DNA of 64,000 bases from Streptomyces asiaticus (GCF_018138715.1 NZ_JAGSHX010000006.1:868001-932000); one strand, 5' to 3'. Positions 16,487 to 25,716 are shown, counted from the first letter of the stretch. The notes: generated by a model from the sequence alone, not told the origin. Made by a program: numbers and translations.

Positions 16487-17110
16487 TCAGGTGGCGACCA
16501 TACGCACGCAGGCGCCCTCGATCAGTTCACTGACCTCCGACAGCGGCGTCGGCCCCGAGGGCCGGTACCACCGCCAGACGCTGACGATCAGACCGAGCAC
16601 CCCCGAGCCGAGCAGTTGCGCGTCCCGGAGCGGGAACGCACCCATGGACATACCCTTCACCAGCAGGTTCGTCCAGTTCCGCTCGACGAGCTGGACCAGC
16701 TTGCGGGCCTCGACGCGCTCGGCCTCCTCCCGCTTGGACTTGCGCGTGCCGGAGAGCAGGTCCATGTGGTTGTGCAGGATCCGCATCTGGAGGACCTCGT
16801 GGTCCGAGACGTCGTAGGCCGCGCGGATGGCCGCCCGGAGCGCCTCGGTCGGATCCTCGACGCCCTCGGTCGCCTCCGTGAACTTGTCGTGGGAGCGCTG
16901 GAGCTCCAGCCGCATGATGGTGAGCAGGCAGTGCGTCTTGGACTCGAAGTAGTGGTAGAGCGCCGTCTGCCCGATGCCGACCCGCTCGGCCACGGTGGAC
17001 CACTTGGTGGCCTCGAACCCCGTCTCGCCGAAGCAGTCGACGGCGGCGGCCAGGATGGCGGCACGCTTGGACCTCGGTCCCGCTTCGGGTTCAACGATTC
17101 TCGTCGCCAT
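16487..17110 (-). CDS. TetR family regulator, candidate master of the catabolic island
   Basis: 207 residues: N-terminal TetR HTH (about 14-60, 'SKRAAILAAAVDCFGETGF', 'TVAERVGIGQTALYHYFESKTHCLLTI') and a helical ligand domain. ATG has AGGAGA ahead. A CTGAACTCAG palindrome lies 54-63 bp upstream, and copies of the same motif precede the other transcription units between 16.3 and 36.9 kb, so it probably represses itself and the island, released by an acyl-CoA or free-acid intermediate (inference). The C-terminal half has no recognisable ligand signature. Confidence 0.88.
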   Translation of the reverse strand: MATRIVEPEAGPRSKRAAILAAAVDCFGETGFEATKWSTVAERVGIGQTALYHYFESKTHCLLTIMRLELQRSHDKFTEATEGVEDPTEALRAAIRAAYDVSDHEVLQMRILHNHMDLLSGTRKSKREEAERVEARKLVQLVERNWTNLLVKGMSMGAFPLRDAQLLGSGVLGLIVSVWRWYRPSGPTPLSEVSELIEGACVRMVAT

Positions 17111-17163
17111 GCCTCGTCTCCTGGCCGCAGTCCACCTTGTCCGTACCCGAGAGTAGCCCCAAG

Positions 17164-17177
17164 CTGAACTCAGTTGC
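17164..17177. promoter_or_regulatory. TetR-type operator upstream of the tetR gene
   Basis: CTGAACTCAG with partial extension on the right. Places the TetR gene under autoregulation (inference). Confidence 0.65.
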
Positions 17178-17200
17178 CAATCGACGTGAATGGGCCGTGT

Positions 17201-18349
17201 TCAAAGGCGCTCCACTACCGTCGCGTTCGCCATGCCGCCGCCCTCGCACATCGTCTGGAGGCCGTAGCGTCCGCCGGTCCTGCGCAGTTGGTGGACGAGC
17301 GTGGTCATGAGCCGGGCGCCGGTGGCGCCGAGCGGATGTCCGAGCGCGATGGCGCCGCCGAAGGCGTTGACCCGCTCCGGGTCGGCGCCGATCTCCTTCT
17401 GCCAGGCGAGGACGACGGAGGCGAACGCCTCGTTGATCTCCACCAGATCGATGTCGCCGATCGCCAGTCCGGCCCTGTCCAGGACCTTCTCGGTGGCGGG
17501 GATCGGACCGGTCAGCATGTGGATCGGATCGGAGCCGACGACGGCCATGGTGTGCACGCGCGCGAGCGGGGTCAGGCCGTGGCGGCGCACCGCCTCCTCG
17601 GAGGCGATCAGCAGGGCGGCGGCGCCGTCGGAGATCTGGCTGGAGACGGCGGCGGTCAGCCGGCCGTCCTCGGTGAGGCTCTTCAGCCCGGCCATCTTCT
17701 CCAGGGTGGTGTCGGCGCGCGGCCCCTCGTCGGCGGTGAGCCCGAAGGCCGGGGTGATCTCTTCGTCGAAGGCGCCGTCGGCCTGGGCGGCGAGGGCCCG
17801 CTGGTGGCTGGTGAGCGCGAACTCCTCCATCTCCGCGCGGGAGATGGCCCATTTCTCGGCGATCAGCTCGGCCCCTCGGAACTGGGAGACCTCCTGGTCC
17901 CCGAAGCGCTCGCGCCAGCCGTCCCCCGCGAACGGGCTGCCCATACCGGCCTGTTCTCCGACGTACATGGGGCTGGCGATGGGCACCAGGCTCATCACCT
18001 CCACCCCGCCGGCGACCACCAGATCGGCGGTCCCGGAGCCGACCGCCTGGGCGGCGAAGTGCACGGCCTGCTGGGATGAGCCGCACTGGCGGTCGATGGT
18101 GGTGCCGGGGACGTGCTGGGGCAGCCCGGCCGACAGCCATGCGGTACGGGCGACGTTGCCGGTCTGCGCGCCGATCTGGCTGACGCAGCCGAAGTACACG
18201 TCGTCGACGGCGCCCGGGTCGGCCCCGGTGCGCTCCAGCAGGGCGCGCAGCGCGTGAGCGCCGAGATCGGCGGGGTGGACGCCGCTGAGCGCGCCCTTGC
18301 GGCGGCCGACGGGGGTGCGGACGGCTCCGACGATGAATGCTTCCGACAC
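17201..18349 (-). CDS. Acetyl-CoA acyltransferase (thiolase, FadA-type)
   Basis: 382 residues of the degradative thiolase family: acyl-enzyme Cys in 'DRQCGSSQQAVHFA' (about residue 88), 'NEAFASV', His in 'GGAIALGHPLGATG' and the second Cys in 'TMCEGGGMAN'. Catalyses CoA-dependent cleavage of 3-oxoacyl-CoA to acetyl-CoA (or propionyl-CoA) at the end of a beta-oxidation turn. GTG start with GGAG upstream. Last gene of a ten-gene minus-strand run beginning at 26.5 kb; 29 bp gap from the hydratase. Confidence 0.92.
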   Translation of the reverse strand: MSEAFIVGAVRTPVGRRKGALSGVHPADLGAHALRALLERTGADPGAVDDVYFGCVSQIGAQTGNVARTAWLSAGLPQHVPGTTIDRQCGSSQQAVHFAAQAVGSGTADLVVAGGVEVMSLVPIASPMYVGEQAGMGSPFAGDGWRERFGDQEVSQFRGAELIAEKWAISRAEMEEFALTSHQRALAAQADGAFDEEITPAFGLTADEGPRADTTLEKMAGLKSLTEDGRLTAAVSSQISDGAAALLIASEEAVRRHGLTPLARVHTMAVVGSDPIHMLTGPIPATEKVLDRAGLAIGDIDLVEINEAFASVVLAWQKEIGADPERVNAFGGAIALGHPLGATGARLMTTLVHQLRRTGGRYGLQTMCEGGGMANATVVERL

Positions 18350-18378
18350 GGTGGGGCTCCAGGGGTTTCGGGCGGGAG

Positions 18379-19170
18379 TCAGGTGCTGGGGGCGGCGGAT
18401 GTGAAGTCGGGTGTCCGTTTGCCCAGGAAGGCGGCGACACCCTCACGGCCGGCGGCGGAGGCGGCCGCGGCGGCGATCGCACGGGCCTCGCGGTCCAGGT
18501 GCGTACCGAGGTCCGCGGTCAGCCCGGTGGCGACGAGGCGTCGGGTGGCGCCGAAGGCGGCGGTGGGTCCGTCGCGCAGCGCCTCGGCCGTGCGCAGCGC
18601 CTCGGCGGCGAGCCGGTCGGCGGTGACGACCCGGCTCACCAGTCCGATGTCCTCGGCTTCCGCCGCCGCGATACGGCGGTTGGTCAGCAGCAGGTCCAGG
18701 GCCCGCTTGGGGCCGACGAGCCGGGGCAGGAACCAGCTCACTCCGGCGTCCGGTGAGTAGCCGATCCGGGTGTACGCGGTGGTGAAGGAGGCGTCGTCGG
18801 CGGCCAGGGTCACATCGGCGGACGCGGCCAGGCCGATACCCGCACCGGCCACGGCTCCCTGGACGGCGGCCACCACGGGCGCGTCGCCCGCCGCGAACGT
18901 GCGCAGCGCTTCGTGGAGCGCGCCGGTCACCGCGATGAGGTGCCGCTCCAGTGGCTCTCCGGAGAGCCGGGAGAACTCCCCGAGGTCGCCGCCGACGCAG
19001 AAGGACTTCCCCTCACCGGTCAGCAGCACGGCCCGGACGGACTCGGTGGCGCAGACCCGCGCCGCGTCCAGCAGCCCGTGTGCCATGTCCAGCCCGATGG
19101 CGTTGCCCGCCGCGCCCCGGCGCAGGGTGACACGGGCCAGGCCGTCGTCGATCTCGATGCCGACGCTCAT
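18379..19170 (-). CDS. Enoyl-CoA hydratase/isomerase family protein
   Basis: 263 residues of the crotonase fold. Oxyanion-hole segments are 'GKSFCVGGDLGEFS' and 'VAGAGIGLAASADVTLA'; the second catalytic Glu of classical hydratases is replaced by Asp/Ala context ('RIGYSPDAGVSWFLPRLVG'), as in many isomerase-like members. ATG overlaps the next upstream SDR stop by 4 bp. Likely hydrates or isomerises an unsaturated acyl-CoA of the pathway. Confidence 0.88.
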   Translation of the reverse strand: MSVGIEIDDGLARVTLRRGAAGNAIGLDMAHGLLDAARVCATESVRAVLLTGEGKSFCVGGDLGEFSRLSGEPLERHLIAVTGALHEALRTFAAGDAPVVAAVQGAVAGAGIGLAASADVTLAADDASFTTAYTRIGYSPDAGVSWFLPRLVGPKRALDLLLTNRRIAAAEAEDIGLVSRVVTADRLAAEALRTAEALRDGPTAAFGATRRLVATGLTADLGTHLDREARAIAAAAASAAGREGVAAFLGKRTPDFTSAAPST

Positions 19171-19946
19171 CGCGCGGTCCATCCGCCGTCGACGGTCAGG
19201 ACCTGGCCGGTGCAGTACGAGGAGGCGTCCGAGGCGAGGAACAGCAGCGCGCCGTCCAGTTCATGGGCCCCGCCGCCGCGCCGCAGCAGGGTGTTGCGCT
19301 CGACCCAGCGGCTGGAGCGCTCGTCGCCGAAGAGGTCCGCGGTCATCTCGGTGCGGAACCAGCCCGGGGCGAGCGCGTTGACGCGGGTTCCGCTCGCGCC
19401 CCACTGACCGGCCAGCTCCCGGGTCAGCCCGATCAGCCCGGCCTTGGACGCCGCGTAGCTCGCGCCGCCCAGCGGGGCGGCGGTGACCAGGCCGAGGATG
19501 GAGGAGACGTTGATGACGCTGCGGGGCGGGTCGCCGTCCACGGCGGGAGCCTCGGCCACCAGGCGCGCCAGGTGGAAGGGGGCGGTGAGGTTGACGCCGA
19601 GGACATCGGCGAAGGCGTCCGGGGATTCGTCCTCGGCGCGGGTCTCCCCGGACGTGGCCGCGTTGTTGACCAGGACGTCGATGCGGCCGGTGGCCCCCAG
19701 CGCCGTCCCGGTCAGCCGCGCGCGGTCGGCGGCGAGCGAGACATCGCAGGCGACGGGGTGGATACGGGTGTCGGAGTCGGCGAGTTCGTTCAGCTTCTCG
19801 ACGCGCCGGGCGGCGGCGAACACGGTGGCCCCGGCCTGTGCGAGGACGGCGGCGAAGCGTGCGCCGAGCCCCGCGGAGGCGCCGGTGACCACCGCCGTCC
19901 TGCCCCGGAGCGAGAACAGCTCCGCGGCGGCGAGCGGCGCGCTCAT
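19167..19946 (-). CDS. SDR family oxidoreductase 1
   Basis: 259 residues, classical SDR: cofactor loop 'TGASAGLGA', 'NNAAT', catalytic Ser in 'NVSSILG', and Y-x-x-x-K as 'YAASK'; 'APGWFRTEM' follows. The Arg-rich 'AARRVEKL' after strand 2 suggests NADP(H). Probably oxidises or reduces a hydroxy/oxoacyl-CoA. Coupled by 4-bp overlaps to both neighbours. Confidence 0.9.
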   Translation of the reverse strand: MSAPLAAAELFSLRGRTAVVTGASAGLGARFAAVLAQAGATVFAAARRVEKLNELADSDTRIHPVACDVSLAADRARLTGTALGATGRIDVLVNNAATSGETRAEDESPDAFADVLGVNLTAPFHLARLVAEAPAVDGDPPRSVINVSSILGLVTAAPLGGASYAASKAGLIGLTRELAGQWGASGTRVNALAPGWFRTEMTADLFGDERSSRWVERNTLLRRGGGAHELDGALLFLASDASSYCTGQVLTVDGGWTAR

Positions 19947-20719
19947 CCCTCCACCCCGATCGGCAGGGCGGTCGCGCCACCGTCGAGCACCAGGGTCTGG
20001 CCGGTCATCCAGGAGGAGGCGTCGGTGGCCAGGAACAGCGCCGCGTGTGCCACGTCCTCGACCGTGCCCAGGCGCCGCAGTGGCAGCTTCGCGGTGAGGA
20101 TCGGCTCCCGGACCTCCCACACCGCCCGTGCCAGCTCCGTCTTGATCAGTCCGGGGGCGATGGCGTTGACGCGGGCGCGCGGCCCGAGTTCGTAGGCGAG
20201 CTGCCGGGTCATGTGCAGCATGGCGGCCTTGGTGGCGTTGTAGTAGCCGATGTGCGGATCGACGATGAGCCCGCCGACGGAGGCGATGTTGACCACCGCT
20301 CCCCCGTGCTCGGCCATCCAGGCCCGCCAGGCACACCGGGTCCAGGCGATCATGCCGTACTGGTTGACCCGGACGGTCTTCTCCGCGCGCGGCAGGTCCA
20401 GGTCGAGCAGATCGCCGTGGTACGGGTTGGTTGCCGCGTTGTTGACGAGGACGTCGACCCGGCCGAAGCGGGCCATGGTCTCCTCGACGCACCGCTCGGC
20501 CTGCTCCGGTTCACCGGCGTTCGCCACCACCGTGTGTACGTCACCGTCGCCCTTGACGCGCAGCAACTCCTCGCGCGCCTCGGCGAGTCCGGCCGGTTTG
20601 CGGGCCGCGATCACCACGTGGGCACCGGCCGCCCGGTAGGCGGTGGCGATGCCGAGGCCGATGCCGCGGGATCCGCCCGTGATGACGGCCACCTTGCCGT
20701 CGAGGCTGTTGGCGCTCAC
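19943..20719 (-). CDS. SDR family oxidoreductase 2
   Basis: 258 residues: 'TGGSRGIGLGIA', 'NNAATNPYHGDLLDLDL', 'NIASVGG', 'YNATK' and 'APGLIKTELAR'. The Asn-Pro-Tyr after NNAAT is typical of the DHRS4-like/3-oxoacyl reductase group. GTG start overlaps the acyl-CoA dehydrogenase stop (GTGA). Expected hydroxyacyl-CoA or hydroxy-acid dehydrogenase. Confidence 0.9.
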   Translation of the reverse strand: MSANSLDGKVAVITGGSRGIGLGIATAYRAAGAHVVIAARKPAGLAEAREELLRVKGDGDVHTVVANAGEPEQAERCVEETMARFGRVDVLVNNAATNPYHGDLLDLDLPRAEKTVRVNQYGMIAWTRCAWRAWMAEHGGAVVNIASVGGLIVDPHIGYYNATKAAMLHMTRQLAYELGPRARVNAIAPGLIKTELARAVWEVREPILTAKLPLRRLGTVEDVAHAALFLATDASSWMTGQTLVLDGGATALPIGVEG

Positions 20720-21948
20720 GCTGCCCCTGCCTTCGTATCGGTCTTCTTCTTGTACGGCGCGAGCTCCTGGCGGGCCACCGTCCGCAGATGGACTTCGTCG
20801 GGGCCGTCGGCGATCTTCAGTGCCCGTGTGATGGCGTACAGCCGGGCCAGTACGGTGTCGTCGCTGACCCCCGCCGCGCCGTGCGCCTGCACCGCTCGGT
20901 CGACGACCTTGTGGGCGACCTCCAGCGCCGCGACCTTGATCGCGGCGACCTCCATACGGGCGGCGGCGTTGCCGGCGGTGTCCATCAGCCAGGCCGATTT
21001 GAGGACGAGGAGCCGCAGCTGCTCGATCTCGATGCGGCTGCGGGCGATCCACTCCCGGACCACGCCCTGGTCGGCGAGGGGTCCGCCGAAGGCGACGCGT
21101 TCGGTGACGCGCTCGCACATCAGCCGCAGGGCGCGCTCGGCGAAACCCACGGCGCGCATCGCGTAGTGCATCCGTCCGGGACCGAGCCGTCCCTGGGCGA
21201 GCGCGAAGCCCTCGCCCTCGCCGACGAGGATGTTCTCCACCGGCACGCGGACGTCCTCGAAGAGCACATCGCCGTGTCCGAGGCGGTCGGTGTAGCCGAA
21301 CATCGGCAGGTCGCGCAGGATCTTGACGCCCGGGGTGTCCCTGGGGATGAGCAGCATGGACTGCTGCCGGTAGGTGGGCGCCTCCGGGTCGGTCTTGCCC
21401 ATCAGGATGATCAGCTTGCAGTCGGGGTCGAGGATCCCGGAGGTGTACCACTTGCGGCCGTTGACCACGTAAGCGTCGCCGTCGCGGGTGATACGGGTGC
21501 GGATGTTGCGGGCGTCGGAGCTGGCGACCTCCGGCTCGGTCATGGCGAAGCACGATCGGATCTCCGCGTCGAGCAGGGGCCGCAGCCAGCGTTCCTGCTG
21601 TTCGGGGGTGCCGTACAGCGCGAGCAGCTCCATGTTGCCGGTGTCGGGCGCCGAGCAGTTGAACACCTCGGGACCGATGATGGATTCGCCCGCCAGCCCG
21701 GCGAGCGGCGCGTATTCCAGGTTGCTGAGCCCCGCGCCCCAGTCGCCGTGCGCCATGAAGAGGTTCCACAGGCCCTCGGCGCGGGCCTTGGCCTTCAGCT
21801 CGGCCATCACCGGCGGCAGGGCGTGCGGATCGTCCCCTTCGGCCAGTTGCCGGTCGTACGTGGCTTCCGCGGGGAAGACGTACTCGTCCATGAACGACCG
21901 CATACGGTCTTGGAGTTCACTCGCCCGTGGCGAGTATCCGAAATCCAC
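20716..21948 (-). CDS. Acyl-CoA dehydrogenase, ACAD11-like
   Basis: 410 residues, three-domain ACAD fold: 'SCFAMTEPEVASSDARNI' (FAD/substrate loop), 'YVVNGRKWYTSG', and the C-terminal 'KIADGPDEVHLRTVARQEL', which closely matches the end of animal ACAD10/ACAD11. In those proteins and in bacterial LvaC, the dehydrogenase works with an APH-type kinase to remove a phosphate from a phosphorylated hydroxyacyl-CoA; the adjacent kinase gene (38 bp upstream) supports that here. GTG start with AGGAG. Part of the ten-gene operon. Confidence 0.92.
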   Translation of the reverse strand: MDFGYSPRASELQDRMRSFMDEYVFPAEATYDRQLAEGDDPHALPPVMAELKAKARAEGLWNLFMAHGDWGAGLSNLEYAPLAGLAGESIIGPEVFNCSAPDTGNMELLALYGTPEQQERWLRPLLDAEIRSCFAMTEPEVASSDARNIRTRITRDGDAYVVNGRKWYTSGILDPDCKLIILMGKTDPEAPTYRQQSMLLIPRDTPGVKILRDLPMFGYTDRLGHGDVLFEDVRVPVENILVGEGEGFALAQGRLGPGRMHYAMRAVGFAERALRLMCERVTERVAFGGPLADQGVVREWIARSRIEIEQLRLLVLKSAWLMDTAGNAAARMEVAAIKVAALEVAHKVVDRAVQAHGAAGVSDDTVLARLYAITRALKIADGPDEVHLRTVARQELAPYKKKTDTKAGAA

Positions 21949-21986
21949 GAGTGCTCCTGTTCGGTGGGGTACGGACCGCTGCCGGG

Positions 21987-22961
21987 TCAGCCGAGGATGT
22001 CGCGGGCGGTGCGGATCATCGCGGCGATGGTGGGCGGCAGGCGTTCCTGATCCGGGTCGTGGTGTTTGCCCTCGCGGTGGCGGCGCAGGTTGTGGCCCAT
22101 GATCGCGGCCATCTTCATGCGGCCGAGCGCCCGGAACCAATCCATCGCGGGCAGCGCGGGCCCGCCGTCGCCGTAGGTGTCCAGCAGTTCCGCCTCGCCG
22201 GGCAGACCGGGCACGGCGTGTCCCAGTTGGGGGAAGTTGCGGTGGTCGGCGAAGAGCAGGAACCAGCCCAGGTCGATGCGGGGGTCGCCGACGCTCCAGA
22301 TCTCCCAGTCCACGACGGCCACCGCCCGCTCGCCCGCGCACAGCACATTGCCGAGCCGGAAGTCCCCGTGCAGCAGCACCGGCGGCAGGCCGCTTGGCAC
22401 GCCATCGGCGAGACGTACCAGCAACTCCTCGCCGCCGGGCCGCAGTTCGGCGGGAACGGCACGCAGGGTGCGGCTCCATCGGTCCAGCTCGCCGGAGGGG
22501 TCGAGCGGTGCGGGCGGGTCGAGCCCGGGGGTGTGCACATCGGTGCCGTGCAGCCGCCGCAGGACGGACGCGATCTCCAGCATCCGGGCGCGGGCCGTCG
22601 CGGCGGGCACCTCGTGGTCGTCCAGCACCGGCTCGACGGCCGCCCCGTCCGCGAACTCCATGGCGAACCAGGCGGGTTGTGTCTCGTCTACGGCCACCAC
22701 GCCCGGTACCGGCACCGCGGACCCGGCCAGCGCGCCCAGCACCCGTGCCTGGCGCAGCACGTCGTTGCGTCCGACGGGCCGCTGCCCCGGTGGCACGGCC
22801 TTGACGACGTACCGGGCGTCCCCGGCCGCGACCTCGTAGGTCAGCCCGGAGTGGCCGCCCGGCAGCACCCGCAACTCGCCGATGGCCGCGCCCGGGTGGT
22901 GGCGGGCGAGCCGGTCGCGGACCCGTGCGGCCAGCTCCGGCACCTCGGTGGCCATGTTCAT
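21987..22961 (-). CDS. APH-type kinase (ACAD11 kinase-domain-like)
   Basis: 324 residues of the aminoglycoside phosphotransferase fold: Gly-rich loop 'GGHSGLTYEVAAGDARYVVKA', catalytic loop 'LLHGDFRLGNVL' (Asp and Asn) and metal Asp in 'VVDWEIWSVGDPRIDLGWF'. It lies between two acyl-CoA dehydrogenase genes and matches the kinase domain fused to ACADs in animals, so it probably phosphorylates a hydroxyacyl-CoA rather than an antibiotic (inference). ATG overlaps the upstream ACAD stop by 4 bp. Confidence 0.88.
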   Translation of the reverse strand: MNMATEVPELAARVRDRLARHHPGAAIGELRVLPGGHSGLTYEVAAGDARYVVKAVPPGQRPVGRNDVLRQARVLGALAGSAVPVPGVVAVDETQPAWFAMEFADGAAVEPVLDDHEVPAATARARMLEIASVLRRLHGTDVHTPGLDPPAPLDPSGELDRWSRTLRAVPAELRPGGEELLVRLADGVPSGLPPVLLHGDFRLGNVLCAGERAVAVVDWEIWSVGDPRIDLGWFLLFADHRNFPQLGHAVPGLPGEAELLDTYGDGGPALPAMDWFRALGRMKMAAIMGHNLRRHREGKHHDPDQERLPPTIAAMIRTARDILG

Positions 22962-24160
22962 CGGACGGGCTCCTTGGGCAGGCCGAGGACGCGTTCGGCG
23001 AGGATGGTGCGCTGGATCTCGTCGGTGCCGCCCGCGATGCTGTAGCCGGGGGCGCCCAGCAGGTGCTCGGTCCAGGCGTAGGTGCCCCACTCCCCCGTGT
23101 CCGCCACCAGGCTCGGCCCCAGCAGCTCGGACACCAGGTCGCTGGTGCGCCGCATGGTCTCGGTGGCGTACAGCTTGCCGACCGACGCCTCCGCGCCGGG
23201 CTCGCGCCCCGCGACGAGGGCGGCGGTGACCCGCAGCCCCATGAGCCGCTGGACGAGGGTGCGGATGTGGAGGTCGGCGGCGCGCTGCCGCTCGGCGCCG
23301 GTGAGGGGGCGCGGCAGGTTCGCGGCCAGGTCCAGCGCCCGGTCGGCGTTGTCCAGGCCGAGGCCGCCGGAGTCGAGCCGTTCGGCGGCCAGCACGCTGA
23401 GCGTGACCCGCCAGCCCTCGCCGACCGGCCCGAGCCGGTCGGTGTCCGGCACCCGCACACCGTCGAGGTAGACCTCGTTGAAGCTGGTGCCACCGGTCAT
23501 CTGCCGGATGGGCCGTACGGTGACGCCCGGCGCGTCCATGCGCACCAGGAAGACGGTGATGCCGGCGTGCTTGCGGACGTCCCCGTCGGTGCGGCACACC
23601 GCCACGCCCCAGGTCGCGACGCGGGCGCCGGAGGTCCACACCTTGTGCCCGGTCAGCACCCAGCCCTCGCCCTCGCGCACCGCCCTGGTGCGCACCGCGG
23701 CGAGGTCGGAGCCCGCCTCGGTCTCCGAGAACAGCTGGCAGGCCAGTTCGTCGGTGCGCAGCAGGGGCACGAGCCAGCGGCTCTTCTGCTCCTCGGTGCC
23801 CCACAGGCCGATCGCGGGGGCGACGAGTGCCTGTGTCACGGGGAAGATCTCGGGGCGGTGGGGTATGTCGAAGGCCGCCTCCTCGGCGCGGTAGAGCTGC
23901 TCGTAGTACGCGGGCAGCCCCCGCCCTCCGTACTCCCGCGGCCAGTTGAACGCGGACCAGCCGTGGTCGTAGCGGGTGCGTTCCCACTCCTGGACGCGGG
24001 CGGTGTGCTCGCGCTCCTGCTCCTCGGTCCAGTTGTCGAACACGGCGACGGAGTCGGAGCCGCTGCCCCACTCCCCGTCGGCGGCGCGGGGCCGGGCGAC
24101 TCCGGTGAGCCACCGCCGGGCCGCGGCGCGGAACTCATCGGGTTCCGGGATGCCGCTCAT
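22958..24160 (-). CDS. Acyl-CoA dehydrogenase (FadE type)
   Basis: 400 residues. 'CQLFSETEAGSDLAAVRTRAV' and 'WVLTGHKVWTSGA' mark the FAD/substrate loop; the C-terminus 'GYSIAGGTDEIQRTILAERVLGLPKEP' is the usual FAD-binding end. The ATG at 24160 is preferred because AGGAGG lies 11 bases ahead; a GTG at 24172 overlaps that site. Introduces the alpha-beta double bond; the divergent dehydrogenase at 26.6 kb may be its heteromeric partner. Confidence 0.91.
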   Translation of the reverse strand: MSGIPEPDEFRAAARRWLTGVARPRAADGEWGSGSDSVAVFDNWTEEQEREHTARVQEWERTRYDHGWSAFNWPREYGGRGLPAYYEQLYRAEEAAFDIPHRPEIFPVTQALVAPAIGLWGTEEQKSRWLVPLLRTDELACQLFSETEAGSDLAAVRTRAVREGEGWVLTGHKVWTSGARVATWGVAVCRTDGDVRKHAGITVFLVRMDAPGVTVRPIRQMTGGTSFNEVYLDGVRVPDTDRLGPVGEGWRVTLSVLAAERLDSGGLGLDNADRALDLAANLPRPLTGAERQRAADLHIRTLVQRLMGLRVTAALVAGREPGAEASVGKLYATETMRRTSDLVSELLGPSLVADTGEWGTYAWTEHLLGAPGYSIAGGTDEIQRTILAERVLGLPKEPVR

Positions 24161-24190
24161 CTGCGCTGCCACCTCCTTTCAGCGGATGGT

Positions 24191-25336
24191 TCAGCGGGAC
24201 AGGACCGTGCAGGCGCTCACGCCGGGGGCGCCGTACACATGGGTGAAGCCGACCCTGGGCTCGTCCGGGACCTGGCGTTCGCCCGCCTGTCCGCGCAGCT
24301 GCTGGACGACTTCGTAGACCTGGCGCAGTCCCGAGGCGCCGATGGGTTCGCCGTTGGCGATGCAGCCGCCGTCGGTGTTGACCGGCAGCGTTCCGCCGAT
24401 CCCGGTGGCGCCCGAGGCGACCAGCCCCTCCTGCTCGCCGTCCGCGCAGAACCCGCACTCGGCCATGTGCATCACCTCGGCACCGCTCTCGGTGTCCTGC
24501 AACTGGCAGACGTCCACGTCGCCGGGGCCGACTCCCGCCTCCTCGAAGGCGGCGGCCGAGGCGTCACGGCTGACGCTGGCCAGTTCGCCCCCGGGGATCC
24601 ACGGGCTGAACACCTCGAACGAGCCGAAGCGCCGGGTGCGTACGACCGCCGAGCGCAGGGTGACCGGCGTGCCGTCCAGCGCGCGGGCGGCCTCGGGCGA
24701 GCAGAGGACCAGCGCCGCCGCGCCCGCTCCCGGGGAGCAGAACATATAGCGGGTCAGCGGGTCGCTGACCATCCCGGACTCCAGGATCTCCTGGGTGGAC
24801 AGCGGCTTTCGGCGCCATGCCTCGGGGGTCAGAGCTCCGTTGCGGTACGCCTTCTCGGCCACCAGGGCGAGGGTCCGCGGGGTGATGCCGTGGTCGTGCA
24901 TATAGCGCTGGATCTTCATGCCGAAGAACTGGGTGGTCACCATGAGCCCGTCGCTGCCGTACTCCGCTCCCAGGCCCCAGTCCTCGGGCCGCGGATCGAA
25001 GGCGCCGCGCGGGTGTTTGTCGAAGCCGACGGCGAGGACGACGTCGGCCATGCCGGAGCGGATCGCGTTCACGGCGGAGACCAGCGCGCTGCCGCCGGTG
25101 GCACAGCCGTTCTTGACGTTGACGAACGGCAGGCCGGTCAGGCCGAGTTGGGCCACCAGGGTGTCCGCGAGGCCCGCGCTGTCGCTGCCGCCGAACGCGG
25201 CCCCGACCCGCGACCACGGGATCCCGGCGTCCGCCAGCGCGGCGTTCACGGCGGCCACGGCCAGCTGCCGGCCGGTCGCCTCGGACCGGCCGAACGGGGT
25301 GCGCCCCGCGCCGCAGATCAGCACATCGGTGCTCAA
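24191..25336 (-). CDS. SCP-x/Ltp-type thiolase-fold protein
   Basis: 381 residues of the lipid-transfer-protein/thiolase branch: nucleophile Cys in 'VKNGCATGGSAL' (about residue 78) and the late loop 'NTDGGCIANGEPIGASG'. The usual His-Asp-Cys-Phe motif is replaced by 'CQLQDT'. Members paired with a DUF35 protein include thiolases such as BbsB and the steroid side-chain retro-aldolase Ltp2, so this may be a thiolase or an aldolase. TTG start overlaps the DUF35 stop by 4 bp (TTGA) after GAGGAGGG. Confidence 0.88.
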   Translation of the reverse strand: MSTDVLICGAGRTPFGRSEATGRQLAVAAVNAALADAGIPWSRVGAAFGGSDSAGLADTLVAQLGLTGLPFVNVKNGCATGGSALVSAVNAIRSGMADVVLAVGFDKHPRGAFDPRPEDWGLGAEYGSDGLMVTTQFFGMKIQRYMHDHGITPRTLALVAEKAYRNGALTPEAWRRKPLSTQEILESGMVSDPLTRYMFCSPGAGAAALVLCSPEAARALDGTPVTLRSAVVRTRRFGSFEVFSPWIPGGELASVSRDASAAAFEEAGVGPGDVDVCQLQDTESGAEVMHMAECGFCADGEQEGLVASGATGIGGTLPVNTDGGCIANGEPIGASGLRQVYEVVQQLRGQAGERQVPDEPRVGFTHVYGAPGVSACTVLSR

Positions 25337-25716
25337 GAGCCCTCCTCGCTCAGGGTCGTGGGCCGGGCCCGGGGCACCCCGGGGCCGGCGGTCACGGAAA
25401 GAGCCATGCCGATGCGGATGTCGTCGAGGTCGTCGACGTCCAGGACGGCGGCCACCCGTACGTCATCCGCCAACTCGACGTAGCCGAGGGCGAACGGCGC
25501 GAAGCCTCCGGGCGGGGCCTGGTAGGGCGGCGACTTGGGCGCGTACCGCTGCACCGTCCAGGTCCACAGCGTGCCCGTGCCCTGGAGGACCGCCGGATCG
25601 GCCGGCCCTCCGCAGCGCGGGCACGTGTCGTCCGCGGGATACACCGTCACCGAGCAGCCGGAGCAGCGTGCACCCTGGAGCCCGCCGGCGGCGGGGCTCC
25701 GCGGATCCGTGGTCAT
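25333..25716 (-). CDS. DUF35 zinc-ribbon/OB-fold partner protein
   Basis: 127 residues: a zinc ribbon ('CSGC' and 'CPRCGG', about residues 21-41) followed by an OB-fold ('LQGTGTLWTWTVQRYAPKSPPYQAPPGGFAPFALGYVEL'). DUF35 proteins bind acyl-CoA and form complexes with thiolase-like partners; the overlapping thiolase-fold gene downstream is the obvious partner. It starts 5 bp after the enoyl-CoA hydratase stop. Confidence 0.9.
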   Translation of the reverse strand: MTTDPRSPAAGGLQGARCSGCSVTVYPADDTCPRCGGPADPAVLQGTGTLWTWTVQRYAPKSPPYQAPPGGFAPFALGYVELADDVRVAAVLDVDDLDDIRIGMALSVTAGPGVPRARPTTLSEEGS

